From the NCBI GenBank assembly GCA_028818855.1, contig JAPPMY010000247.1:1-63022 (forward strand): 63,022 bases of DNA, written 5' to 3'. The stretch comes from Rhodospirillales bacterium (lineage in GTDB: Bacteria; Pseudomonadota; Alphaproteobacteria; UBA828). How positions within the stretch are numbered: the first letter of the stretch is position 1; every line of letters starts with the position of its first letter. The notes under the pieces are model-generated. The model was not told the DNA's origin and did no database searches. It saw only the letters and a list, made by a program, of their open reading frames with translations. Shown piece by piece: positions 56,107 through 63,022 of the stretch. Position numbers and translations under genes: made by a program.

Positions 56107-56500
56107 CATGGACCAACAACGGTGCAATGGGATTCGGTCAGTCAGGAAATGAGCAGCGGAGGAGGCACAGCGACGATTCGCTTGCCGCGGACCTGATGTA
56201 AGGTCGATTCCGTGTTGAACAGAACGTGATTAGCACCCTCGACGAACCGCTGCCAAACTCCGGTTGGTCCCGGTGTATAATCCGAGCGAGGCAAATTGGC
56301 GGCGCCACAAACAGGCGGCGCCCGCCGTTAAATACGCTCGGGTTGCGCTCGCCGAACCCGGCCCAAGCGCTCGGAAACGATCATTTGACGCGCTCGTTCG
56401 CGACGCACCCACGTCGACGGCGGGGCGGGACGATCGTCGCGGAGGCGGGGAGACCGGCTCCGGCCAGATCGGCGCCGGCGTGCGGCGCTAATCGATGCGG

Positions 56501-56926
56501 TCAGCTCGGGGAGGCGCCGTGGATGCGGCCGAGCAGCGGACTCTGATGCCAGCAGACCTGCCGCCAGACCCCGTCACCGTGATACCAGGTCTGGGTGAAG
56601 CCCATGAAGCGCTGACGAAAGCCGGAATCGCGCGGCTTGCCGCGAAAGGTCGAGAAGCCGCTGACATGGCCGGTGGTTCCCCATACCCTGACGTTCAGCT
56701 CCCGCGGGATCCACTTGAAGTGCTCCCACAGCCCCTCGCCGCCGGCGTGGAAGTCGATATGGTCCTTGAACTCCTCCAGCGTCATCCGCCAGGGATAGTC
56801 CTCGTCGAGAATCTCGGCGCCGTCGTCGAAGGCGCTCCAGAAGGCGTCGAGGTCGCCCTCGTTGAGCCCGCGCGCCCATGCGTGAAAAGCAGCCTCCAAT
56901 CCCTCCGCCGTGGCATCCTGCGTCAT
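56501..56926 (-). CDS. NTF2-like/SnoaL-type protein
   Basis: A 141-aa protein with the NTF2-like fold pattern: N-terminal helix (GLEAAFHAWARGLNEGDLDAFWSAF), DDGAEILDEDYPWRMTLEEFKDH, and a C-terminal strand block ending TQTWYHGDGVWRQVCWHQSPL. Members include ketosteroid isomerases and polyketide cyclases, but most are uncharacterised; no catalytic set can be named here. ATG 56926. It stands alone on this strand and diverges from the DUF488 gene. Confidence 0.8.
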   Translation of the reverse strand: MTQDATAEGLEAAFHAWARGLNEGDLDAFWSAFDDGAEILDEDYPWRMTLEEFKDHIDFHAGGEGLWEHFKWIPRELNVRVWGTTGHVSGFSTFRGKPRDSGFRQRFMGFTQTWYHGDGVWRQVCWHQSPLLGRIHGASPS

Positions 56927-57062
56927 CGTTCCCCTCCTCGGCCCGTGTGGCGTTCCTGCCCGTTCACCTCATCATATCCGCGGCGGAAGCGCCATCGCAC
57001 GGACGATCATCCCCCCTTCCCGCCTCCTGCGCGGGCCCGCGGCCTGAGGGCGGAGGCTCCTC

Positions 57063-57671
57063 ATGGCTAGGGACGAGCGGGTCGTCCTGACCGTCGGGCA
57101 CTCCAACCACCCGCTGGAGACCTTCCTCGCGCTGTTGCGAGAACACCATGTCACCGCCTTGGCCGACGTGCGCTCGGCGCCTTACAGCCGCTTCAATCCG
57201 CAGTTCAACCGCAAGGCGCTCGGAGCGAGCCTGGAGGCGATAGGCATCGGGTACGTCTTCATGGGGCGCGCGCTCGGCGGACGCCCGGACGATCCCTCCT
57301 GCTACGAGGACGGGCGCGTTCGCTACGATCGCCTGGCGCAGACGGCCCTCTATCGCGAGGGACTCGAGCGGATCACGGCGGACGCGGAGCGCGAGCGAAT
57401 CGCGTTGATGTGTGCGGAGAAGGAGCCGCTGGACTGTCACCGCACGCTCCTGGTCGGCCGCTGCCTGGCCGAGCGGGGCGTTGCCGTGGCGCACATCCTC
57501 GCGGACGGCGCGCTCGAGCCGCACGACGAGACCATGGGCCGGCTGCTGGCCTCCGCAGGACTGCCGGGCGAGGACCTCCTGCATTCGCGTGAGGAGCTGA
57601 TCGAGGAGGCCCTGGCCCAGCGGGAGAGGCGAATCGCCCACACGGCCAAGCCGGTCAGGCCGCCTCGATAG
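57063..57671 (+). CDS. DUF488 family protein
   Basis: A 202-aa DUF488 protein (PF04343). LTVGHSNHPLETFLALL at the start, VADVRSAPYSRFNPQFN (here ALADVRS) next, YDRLAQT in the middle and LMCAEKEPLDCHRTLLVGR near the end are the family blocks, with two Cys and a His forming the conserved site. Its biochemical role is not established. ATG 57063 has GGCGGAGG close upstream. A tRNA-Gly gene follows after 77 bases. Confidence 0.9.
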   Translation: MARDERVVLTVGHSNHPLETFLALLREHHVTALADVRSAPYSRFNPQFNRKALGASLEAIGIGYVFMGRALGGRPDDPSCYEDGRVRYDRLAQTALYREGLERITADAERERIALMCAEKEPLDCHRTLLVGRCLAERGVAVAHILADGALEPHDETMGRLLASAGLPGEDLLHSREELIEEALAQRERRIAHTAKPVRPPR

Positions 57672-57709
57672 CCGCGGGACGATGCACCCCGGCCCGCCGG
57701 CCGAGGCGC

Positions 57710-57738
57710 TTGCAGGGCCTGGGGCAGGCTCCTATTGT
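57710..57738 (+). promoter_or_regulatory. Candidate promoter for tRNA-Gly
   Basis: TTGCAG (57710-57715), 17-base spacer, TATTGT (57733-57738). Initiation would fall just before the tRNA 5' end at 57749. The boxes are only moderate matches to the sigma-70 consensus; spacing and position make it plausible. Confidence 0.4.
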
Positions 57739-57748
57739 CTTCGCGTGA

Positions 57749-57822
57749 GCGGGTGTAGCTCAATGGCAGAGCAGAAGCTTCCCAAGCTTACGACGAGGGT
57801 TCGATTCCCTTCACCCGCTCCA
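57749..57822 (+). tRNA. tRNA-Gly(CCC)
   Basis: A 74-base tRNA with all arms visible. The acceptor GCGGGTG pairs with CACCCGC, D stem GCTC with GAGC, T stem GAGGG with CCCTT around TTCGATT. The anticodon loop TTCCCAA gives anticodon CCC, reading GGG. The encoded 3' end is TCCA, so CCA is genomic. The outermost anticodon-stem pair (27:43) is a G-A mismatch. No integrase or duplicated 3' end lies nearby, so it does not look like an active attachment site. Confidence 0.97.
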
Positions 57823-57870
57823 TACCGCGCCGGGCCCGCGTAGCCGGCCGGCCCCGCGGCTGAGGACGCG

Positions 57871-59076
57871 ATGTCCGACCGCTCCCGCATTCTCTTCATC
57901 AACGTCGGGCACGGCCTCGACCACCTGTTCCTGCTGCTCTACCCCACTGTGGTGCTCACCCTCGAAGGGGTGTTCGGCCGCTCCTACGGCGAGCTTCTCT
58001 CGCTCGCCGTCCCCGGCTTCATCGCGTTTGCCGCAGGCACGCTGCCGGCCGGCTGGCTGGGCGACCGCTGGAGCCGCCCCGGGATGCTCGCGATCTTCTT
58101 CGTCGGCATCGGCGTGTCGGCCATCCTCACCGGCTTCGCCCGCTCGCCGTTCGAGCTCGCGGTCGGGCTCACGCTGATCGGCCTCTTCGCGTCGATCTAT
58201 CACCCGGTCGGCATCGCCATGCTGGTCGAAGGGCGCGAGAAGGTCGGCAAGCTGCTCGGCGTCAACGGCGTGGCGGGAAACCTCGGCCTCGCGGCTGCGG
58301 CGATCGTCGCGGCATCGCTCAGCGATGCGATCAGCTGGCGCGCGGCGTTCATCGTGCCGGGCGCGTTCACGCTGATCGTCGGGCTCTGGTTCATCGCCGC
58401 CTGCGGGCAATGGCGCAACAGCGGGACGGAGTCGACGCGGCCCTCGCTCGGCGGAGGCTGGGGGCGGCCGTCTGGCACCCTGCTCCGGCTGGTGCTGGTG
58501 ATCGGCGTGGCGACGGCGCTCACCGGGCTCACCTTCCAGACCACGACCATCGCGCTGCCCAAGCTCTTCGACGATGGGCTGGCCGGGATCGCCGACGGCG
58601 CGCTTGGCGTCGGCGCGCTGGTCTCCCTGGTCATCGCCGTCGCCGCCTTCGCCCAGATCGGAGTCGGCTGGATGATCGACCGCTACCCGGCGAAGCCGGT
58701 CTGGATCGCGGTGCTCTTCGCCCAGGCGCCGCTGATCGCCGCCGCCGGCGTGCTGGCGGGCCACGGGCTGATCGTCGTGGCGCTTGCCATGATGATGGTG
58801 GTGGTGGGTGAGATCCCGATCCAGGACGCGCTCGTCACGCGCTACACGGCCGAGAGATGGCGTGCGCGAATCTTCGGCATAAAGTTCCTGCTGGGCCTGG
58901 GAGCCAGCGCCGTCGCGGCACCGCTGGTGGCGGGCCTGCACGGGATCTCCGGCGGCTTTCTCTGGCTCTTCGTCGGACTCGGGGGCTCGGCGGCGCTGGT
59001 CGGCATCATCGCCTTCTGGCTGCCGGGCAGCGCGGCTGGCGTGCCGGAGCAGGCTGCGGCCAAGGCCGGAGCCTGA
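57871..59076 (+). CDS. Major facilitator superfamily (MFS) transporter
   Basis: A 401-aa membrane transporter with about 12 hydrophobic segments in two halves. GWLGDRWSRPGML between helices 2 and 3 is the MFS motif A, and GWMIDRYPAKPVW is its counterpart in the second half. NVGHGLDHLFLLLYP at the start and LIGLFASIYHPVGIAML are close to the fosmidomycin-resistance/YfiS-like branch. Cargo unknown. ATG 57871, 48 bases after the tRNA end. Confidence 0.9.
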   Translation: MSDRSRILFINVGHGLDHLFLLLYPTVVLTLEGVFGRSYGELLSLAVPGFIAFAAGTLPAGWLGDRWSRPGMLAIFFVGIGVSAILTGFARSPFELAVGLTLIGLFASIYHPVGIAMLVEGREKVGKLLGVNGVAGNLGLAAAAIVAASLSDAISWRAAFIVPGAFTLIVGLWFIAACGQWRNSGTESTRPSLGGGWGRPSGTLLRLVLVIGVATALTGLTFQTTTIALPKLFDDGLAGIADGALGVGALVSLVIAVAAFAQIGVGWMIDRYPAKPVWIAVLFAQAPLIAAAGVLAGHGLIVVALAMMMVVVGEIPIQDALVTRYTAERWRARIFGIKFLLGLGASAVAAPLVAGLHGISGGFLWLFVGLGGSAALVGIIAFWLPGSAAGVPEQAAAKAGA

Positions 59077-59223
59077 AGCGGTGGGTATCATATCGGCTTT
59101 GCTGTTGCGTTCCGTGCGCTGCCCTATGCTAAGCTCGCATCCATAACGTCAATGCGGCCGGCGCGGCCCTGGCCCGCCGGAAGCAGGTTGGCCCTCGAAC
59201 CAAACGCAATGGGAGGCGGCTCG

Positions 59224-60624
59224 ATGGAGTGGTTCCACAAGAGGAAGCAGACGAAGAAGCAAAAGTTCGACGAGGAGATGAAGGCCAAGGGAGGCATCGT
59301 CGACCCGCTGAACCCGTCGCGGCGCGGCTTCATGTCGATGGCCGGCACCATGGCCATGGGCGCGATGGGCGTGGCCGGGGCCAACACCCTGATCCAGCTC
59401 AACGACGGCGCCAAGGCCGACGGCGAGCCGATCCCGGTGGGCGCCATGCTACCCTTCACCGGATGGGGCGCCGACGATGCGCGGAACTTCGAGGCCGCCA
59501 TCACGCTCGCCGTCGAGGAGATCAACGAATACGGCGGCGTCCTCGGCCGGCCCATCGAGGTCCACTACGAGGACACCAAGGAGATCACCGCCGAGACCGT
59601 GACCTCGGCCGCGCGCCGGCTGATCGACCGGCACGAGGTGCATGCCATCGTCAACGGCTACAACACGCTCTCGGTACGGGCCGAGTACGACACCATCGCG
59701 GATGCGGGGATTCCCTACATCCACGACAACACCCAGTACGGCCACCAGTTCGCGGTCAAGGACAACTTCGACCGCTACTACTGCATCTTCCAGGACGACC
59801 CATCCGAGTACTACTACGGCTCGGGCCTGATCTACTTCCTGGACGAGCTGGAGAAGCTCGGCAAGTGGACGCGGCCCAACAACCAGTTCGTGCTCTTCTC
59901 GGGCAGCATCGACTACGCGACCACCATCGCGGCTGCCGTGCGCGACACGGCCCCGCAGTTCGGTTGGGAGCTTGCGATCGACGACGTCGTGACGCAGCCC
60001 GTCGATGACTGGGGCCCGGCGCTGGTGCGTGCGCGCGCGGCCGACCCGGCCATCATCGCGGCGACTCACGGCTTCCCGAGCGATCAGACCGGCCTGGTGA
60101 CGGGCTTCGCCGAGAACCCGACCAACAGCCTGCTCTACGTGCAGTACGCGCTGCAACTCCGGGCCTTCCTCGATATCGTCAAGGAAACCGGCGAAGGCGT
60201 GTTCTGCTCGACCACGATCGGCACCCTGCAGGACGAGATCGGCAACGCCTTTACCAGGAAGATCCGCGATCGGTGGGGCGAGGACATGAGCCCGTCGGTC
60301 GGCGGACAGGTCTACGATTCGTACTATCTCTGGGCGATCGCGGCCTGCCGCGCCGGCGGCACGGGCATGCCCTACGACGGCATCGAGCAGAACAAGAAGG
60401 TGTGTCACTTCCTCCGCGAATCGATCTATCGCGGCGTGGTGGGCACCATCAAGTTCATGTGGGGCCAGGCGGCGACGCCTTATCCGGCGGAGACCAACGA
60501 TCCCTCGCTGGGGATGCCCACGATCATGATGCAGTGTCAGGACTGGACCAAGGACGTGGTCTACGTGGGGCCGTCGCCCTATGACACGGCCGACTGGCTG
60601 AACCCGCCGTGGCTCACCAGCTAG
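59224..60624 (+). CDS. ABC importer binding protein, urea/short-chain-amide type (Tat signal)
   Basis: A 466-aa substrate-binding protein of the branched-chain amino acid/urea group (PF13433/PF13458). A Lys-rich leader of about 35 residues is followed by the twin-arginine motif SRRGFM and a hydrophobic run, so Tat export is expected. FTGWGADDARNFEAAI, EINEYGGVLGRPIEV, YIHDNTQYGHQF and NPTNSLLYVQYAL follow the urea-type pattern, and it ends NPPWLTS. ATG 59224 has GGGAGGC nearby; the 24-codon upstream extension is not family-like. It heads the operon that continues through two ATPases and a permease. Confidence 0.92.
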   Translation: MEWFHKRKQTKKQKFDEEMKAKGGIVDPLNPSRRGFMSMAGTMAMGAMGVAGANTLIQLNDGAKADGEPIPVGAMLPFTGWGADDARNFEAAITLAVEEINEYGGVLGRPIEVHYEDTKEITAETVTSAARRLIDRHEVHAIVNGYNTLSVRAEYDTIADAGIPYIHDNTQYGHQFAVKDNFDRYYCIFQDDPSEYYYGSGLIYFLDELEKLGKWTRPNNQFVLFSGSIDYATTIAAAVRDTAPQFGWELAIDDVVTQPVDDWGPALVRARAADPAIIAATHGFPSDQTGLVTGFAENPTNSLLYVQYALQLRAFLDIVKETGEGVFCSTTIGTLQDEIGNAFTRKIRDRWGEDMSPSVGGQVYDSYYLWAIAACRAGGTGMPYDGIEQNKKVCHFLRESIYRGVVGTIKFMWGQAATPYPAETNDPSLGMPTIMMQCQDWTKDVVYVGPSPYDTADWLNPPWLTS

Positions 60625-60662
60625 GACGGGTCACCCCGAATACATAGAACACGGTACAAGCG

Positions 60663-61469
60663 ATGGATTCGGGGGAACACGTACCGCTGCTGGCGTGCCG
60701 GAACCTCTTCAAGTATTTCGGCGCGCTGGCAGCGGTAAACGATTTCGATCTCGACGTTTACGCGGGGGACGTGGTCGGCATCGGCGGCCCGAACGGCGCC
60801 GGCAAGACCACGTTCCTCGACGTCATCTCCGGCATCAACCCGGCCACCAGCGGCGACATCAGGCTGGAGGGACGGGATATCTCGAAGGTTCGCCCCGATC
60901 TCATATGCCACCGGGGGATGGCGCGGACCTTCCAGCTCAATGCCGGTTTCGATTCGCTCACGATTCGCGAGAACGTGCTGATCGGCTCGGCCTTCGGGCT
61001 CGGCGATCACGGCGTTCCGGCGGTGACCTTCTCGCGGGCCGTGCGGGAGCGGGTGGAGCGTGCGCTCGAGCTTTGCCGGCTCACCGAGCGCGCGGAAGCG
61101 GTCGCCCGCGACGTGCCCGTGCTCGAGCGCAAGCTCCTGATGCTGGCGAGCGCGGTCGCGACCGAGCCCAAGCTCCTCCTCATCGACGAGCCGGTGGGCG
61201 GTCTCAATCCGCACGAGGTCGACGACGTGATGGAGATCGTGCTCGGCCTCGCCGCCGAGGGCATGACGATCATCCTGATCGAGCACGTGATGCGCTTCCT
61301 GCTGCAGGTGTCGACGCGGGTCGTCATCATGCACCACGGCGAGAAGATCTATGAAGGCGACACGCAGGGGCTGCTGAGCGACCGGCGCGTCGTCGAGGTC
61401 TATCTCGGCGAAGGCACGGCAGACCGCCTGCAGCACATGCTGGCGGACCGGGCGGGCGCCAATGGCTGA
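60663..61469 (+). CDS. ABC importer ATPase, LivG type
   Basis: A 268-aa ATPase with Walker A GPNGAGKTT near residues 42-50, the LivG hallmark GMARTFQLNAGFDSLTIREN and Walker B LLLIDEPVGGLNPHE, with H-loop LIEHVMRFL. The signature region reads PVLERKLLMLASAV instead of the LSGGQ-type motif, as in some LivG branches. ATG 60663. Its stop overlaps the next ATPase start by eight bases. It pairs with the LivF-type ATPase on the LivH/LivM-type permeases. Confidence 0.93.
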   Translation: MDSGEHVPLLACRNLFKYFGALAAVNDFDLDVYAGDVVGIGGPNGAGKTTFLDVISGINPATSGDIRLEGRDISKVRPDLICHRGMARTFQLNAGFDSLTIRENVLIGSAFGLGDHGVPAVTFSRAVRERVERALELCRLTERAEAVARDVPVLERKLLMLASAVATEPKLLLIDEPVGGLNPHEVDDVMEIVLGLAAEGMTIILIEHVMRFLLQVSTRVVIMHHGEKIYEGDTQGLLSDRRVVEVYLGEGTADRLQHMLADRAGANG

Positions 61470-62178
61470 GGCGCTCCTCTCCGTCCAGAACCTGTACGCA
61501 GGGTACGAGGGACAGAGCGTCCTGAGGGACGTCTCGTTCGATGTGCCCGAAGGTGGGCTCATCAGCATGCTGGGCCCGAACGGGCACGGCAAGACGACGC
61601 TGCTGCGCTGCATCGCCGGCCTGCTCCGGCCGAGCGGCGGCCATATCGAGTTCGCAGGGAAGCGGATCGATGGCGCCGAGGCGGAGACCGTGGTCGGGCT
61701 CGGCGTCGTCCTGATCCCTCAGGGCGACATGCTGTTCCCCGACATGAGCGTCTACGACAACCTCAGGATGGGCGCCTACCTGCCCCGGGTGCGCAAGACC
61801 TTCGACCAGGATGTCGAGAGGATCTACGAGATCCTGCCCCGGCTGAAGGAGCGCACGACACAGCTCGCACGCACGCTCTCCGGTGGCGAGCGGCGGATGC
61901 TGGCCATCGGCCGGGGCTTGCTGGCTGGCGGGCGCATCCTGATGATCGACGAACCCTCGCTCGGCCTGGCACCCATCGTCATCGACCAGATCTACGAGAT
62001 CATCACGGACCTCAAGGCATCGGGCCGCACGATCCTGCTGGTGGAGGAGAATGCGAGCCGGATCATCGACCTCGCCGACCGCATCCACCTGCTCGACACG
62101 GGCCAGATCGTCTGGGCGGGCGACGGCGAGGAGCTTCATTCCAACCAGCAGATCCTCGAGACCTATCTCGGCGGCTGA
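61462..62178 (+). CDS. ABC importer ATPase, LivF type
   Basis: A 238-aa ATPase with Walker A GPNGHGKTT, the signature LSGGERRML, Walker B ILMIDEPSLGLAP and VEENASRIIDLAD at the switch end where LivF proteins have no His. The length is the normal LivF size. ATG 61462 overlaps the LivG-type stop. The permease gene follows after 18 bases. Confidence 0.94.
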   Translation: MAEALLSVQNLYAGYEGQSVLRDVSFDVPEGGLISMLGPNGHGKTTLLRCIAGLLRPSGGHIEFAGKRIDGAEAETVVGLGVVLIPQGDMLFPDMSVYDNLRMGAYLPRVRKTFDQDVERIYEILPRLKERTTQLARTLSGGERRMLAIGRGLLAGGRILMIDEPSLGLAPIVIDQIYEIITDLKASGRTILLVEENASRIIDLADRIHLLDTGQIVWAGDGEELHSNQQILETYLGG

Positions 62179-62196
62179 CGGTATCGGGTACGCACA

Positions 62197-63022
62197 GTGG
62201 ATTTCTTCGTCCAGATTATCGTCAGCGGTTTGACCTTCGGCGCCATGTATGCGCTGGCGGCCGTGGGGCTCGCCCTCGTCTGGGGCGCGTTCAACATGCT
62301 CAACATGGCCCACGGCATCATCATGACGCTCGGCGCCTACTTCGTGCTGGTCTGGGCCGAGGGCTGGGGACTGCCGCTCTGGTTAGCGGGCCCCTTCGCC
62401 TTCCTCGCAGGCGGCCTGTTCGGCGCCGGGGTCTACTTCGTTTCCGCCCACTGGATGCTGCGGCAAAGGAACTTCGAGGTAACGATCATCATCGCGACCT
62501 TCGGCCTCGGCATGGCGCTGGAGGCCGGCCTGATCAAGATCCTGCGCGAGTGGTTCCACGCCTCGCCCTATGCGCAGCCGCTCTCGATGGGCGCCGATTC
62601 GTTCCTCATCGGCGACGTTCCGGTGAGCTACCAGCGCCTCATCATCTGGGCAGTCGCGGTGGCGCTGATCGTCCTCGTGGCACTCTTCCTCACGCGCACG
62701 ACCATGGGCCGCGCCATCCGGGCGACCGCGCAGAACCGGGACGCCGCGCGGCTGATGGGCGTGAAGGTGAAGCGCGTCTACGTGATCGTGCTGGCGCTCG
62801 CCAGCGCGCTGGCGGGCGTCGCCGGCATCATGCTGAGCTCGTTCCGGGACGTGGTGCCGCTCATGGGCCAGACGCCGATGCTGAAGGCCTTCATCGTGAT
62901 CGTGCTGGCCGGCCTCGGCAACATGACCGGCGCGCTTTACGCCGCGCTTCTCATCGGCATGGTGGAAGCGGCGGTGAAGGTGCTCGTGGCCGACAAGTGG
63001 GGCTTCCTCGCCATGCTCGTCG
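62197..63022 (+). CDS. ABC importer permease, LivH type, cut by window end
   Basis: The visible 275 codons encode a multi-helix permease (PF02653). The start is GTG 62197 (M-D-F-F-V-Q), 18 bases after the LivF-type stop. LTFGAMYALAAVGLALVWGAFNMLNMAHG is the LivH beginning (shown here by GAFNMLNMAHG), and GRAIRATAQNRDAARLMGV is the cytosolic loop that meets the ATPase. It ends open at the window edge in the last helix region; a LivM-type partner is expected just beyond. Confidence 0.93.
   Translation, partial: MDFFVQIIVSGLTFGAMYALAAVGLALVWGAFNMLNMAHGIIMTLGAYFVLVWAEGWGLPLWLAGPFAFLAGGLFGAGVYFVSAHWMLRQRNFEVTIIIATFGLGMALEAGLIKILREWFHASPYAQPLSMGADSFLIGDVPVSYQRLIIWAVAVALIVLVALFLTRTTMGRAIRATAQNRDAARLMGVKVKRVYVIVLALASALAGVAGIMLSSFRDVVPLMGQTPMLKAFIVIVLAGLGNMTGALYAALLIGMVEAAVKVLVADKWGFLAMLV

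Larger units (their letters stand above)
55695..56500. other. 806-base intergenic gap without a supported gene
   Basis: No ORF here has recognisable family sequence, and the short ones lack ribosome sites. It contains a 14-base perfect palindrome at 55867-55880 and a FadR/GntR-like operator at 56092-56106. A TATAAT at 56276 has no -35 at a useful distance. The left half is AT-richer than the window and the right half returns to high GC. It may be the remains of a lost gene or a regulatory region. Confidence 0.5.

Noticed and set aside
56276-56281. Perfect TATAAT box
   Set aside because: No -35-like box at 16-18 bases, no extended -10, and the nearest gene downstream is on the other strand.
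55891-56546. Short plus-strand ORFs of about 100 codons in the gap after LysR
   Set aside because: No ribosome sites, no family sequence and amino acid composition unlike real proteins of the window.
57749-57822. tRNA-Gly as an integration site for a mobile island
   Set aside because: No integrase, no repeated tRNA end and ordinary chromosomal genes on both sides.

Overview
The window is a 63 kb piece of a high-GC alphaproteobacterial chromosome, most like the Rhodospirillales. This rests on the order yajC-secD-secF-Mth938-like gene, the abundance of ABC importers with attached oxidative and CoA catabolism genes, frequent GTG starts and ATGA/GTGA overlaps, short palindromic intergenic repeats, and a tRNA-Gly(CCC). 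It contains no phage, IS element, rRNA or CRISPR array. Almost every base is coding, apart from two AT-richer gaps around a LysR regulator (54215-54773 and 55695-56500).

Layout. 1-2205: a PuuD-like (urate oxidase N-terminal) membrane protein cut by the window edge, with a 30-residue membrane microprotein upstream; then an adenine/adenosine deaminase family enzyme overlapping a cytidine-deaminase-fold enzyme. 2218-6213: the Sec accessory operon (yajC, secD, secF and an Mth938-like gene), with an acidic tail on YajC and a basic tail on SecF. 6474-9965: a TauD-like dioxygenase and a luciferase-like oxidoreductase, then an SDR and a crotonase on the other strand. 10198-22249: catabolic island A, a peptide/opine-type ABC importer with a cysteine hydrolase, an amidohydrolase lacking HxH, an acyl-CoA ligase, a fused double alpha/beta hydrolase and a flavin oxidase. 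22521-28756: island B, a second importer of the same type with a Rieske oxygenase. 29029-42892: island C, a LacI regulator with a visible operator pair, Gfo/Idh/MocA oxidoreductase, CoA-transferase, crotonase, complete sugar ABC importer, two GMC oxidoreductases, an SDR and a DUF993 protein.

43117-54214 holds shorter units: ADH plus enolase-superfamily dehydratase, amidase plus alpha/beta hydrolase, a RutA-like flavin monooxygenase facing a PuuE-like deacetylase with a small CxxC protein and a CobW GTPase, a lambda-crystallin-type dehydrogenase, a VOC protein and an SDR. 54774-57671 holds a LysR regulator, an NTF2-like protein and a DUF488 protein. 57749-63022 holds tRNA-Gly, an MFS transporter and a branched-chain/urea-type ABC importer that runs off the right end.

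The genes look like a set of scavenging modules: each importer is transcribed with the enzymes that probably open, oxidise or CoA-activate its cargo. Substrates cannot be named from sequence alone. Enzymes acting on N-heterocycles or amide bonds recur (deaminases, cysteine hydrolase, amidase, RutA-like and PuuE-like proteins). The best candidates for undescribed biology are island A, with three enzymes whose catalytic motifs are altered, and the LacI-controlled island C. Functions are from reading the sequence; no database search was run.
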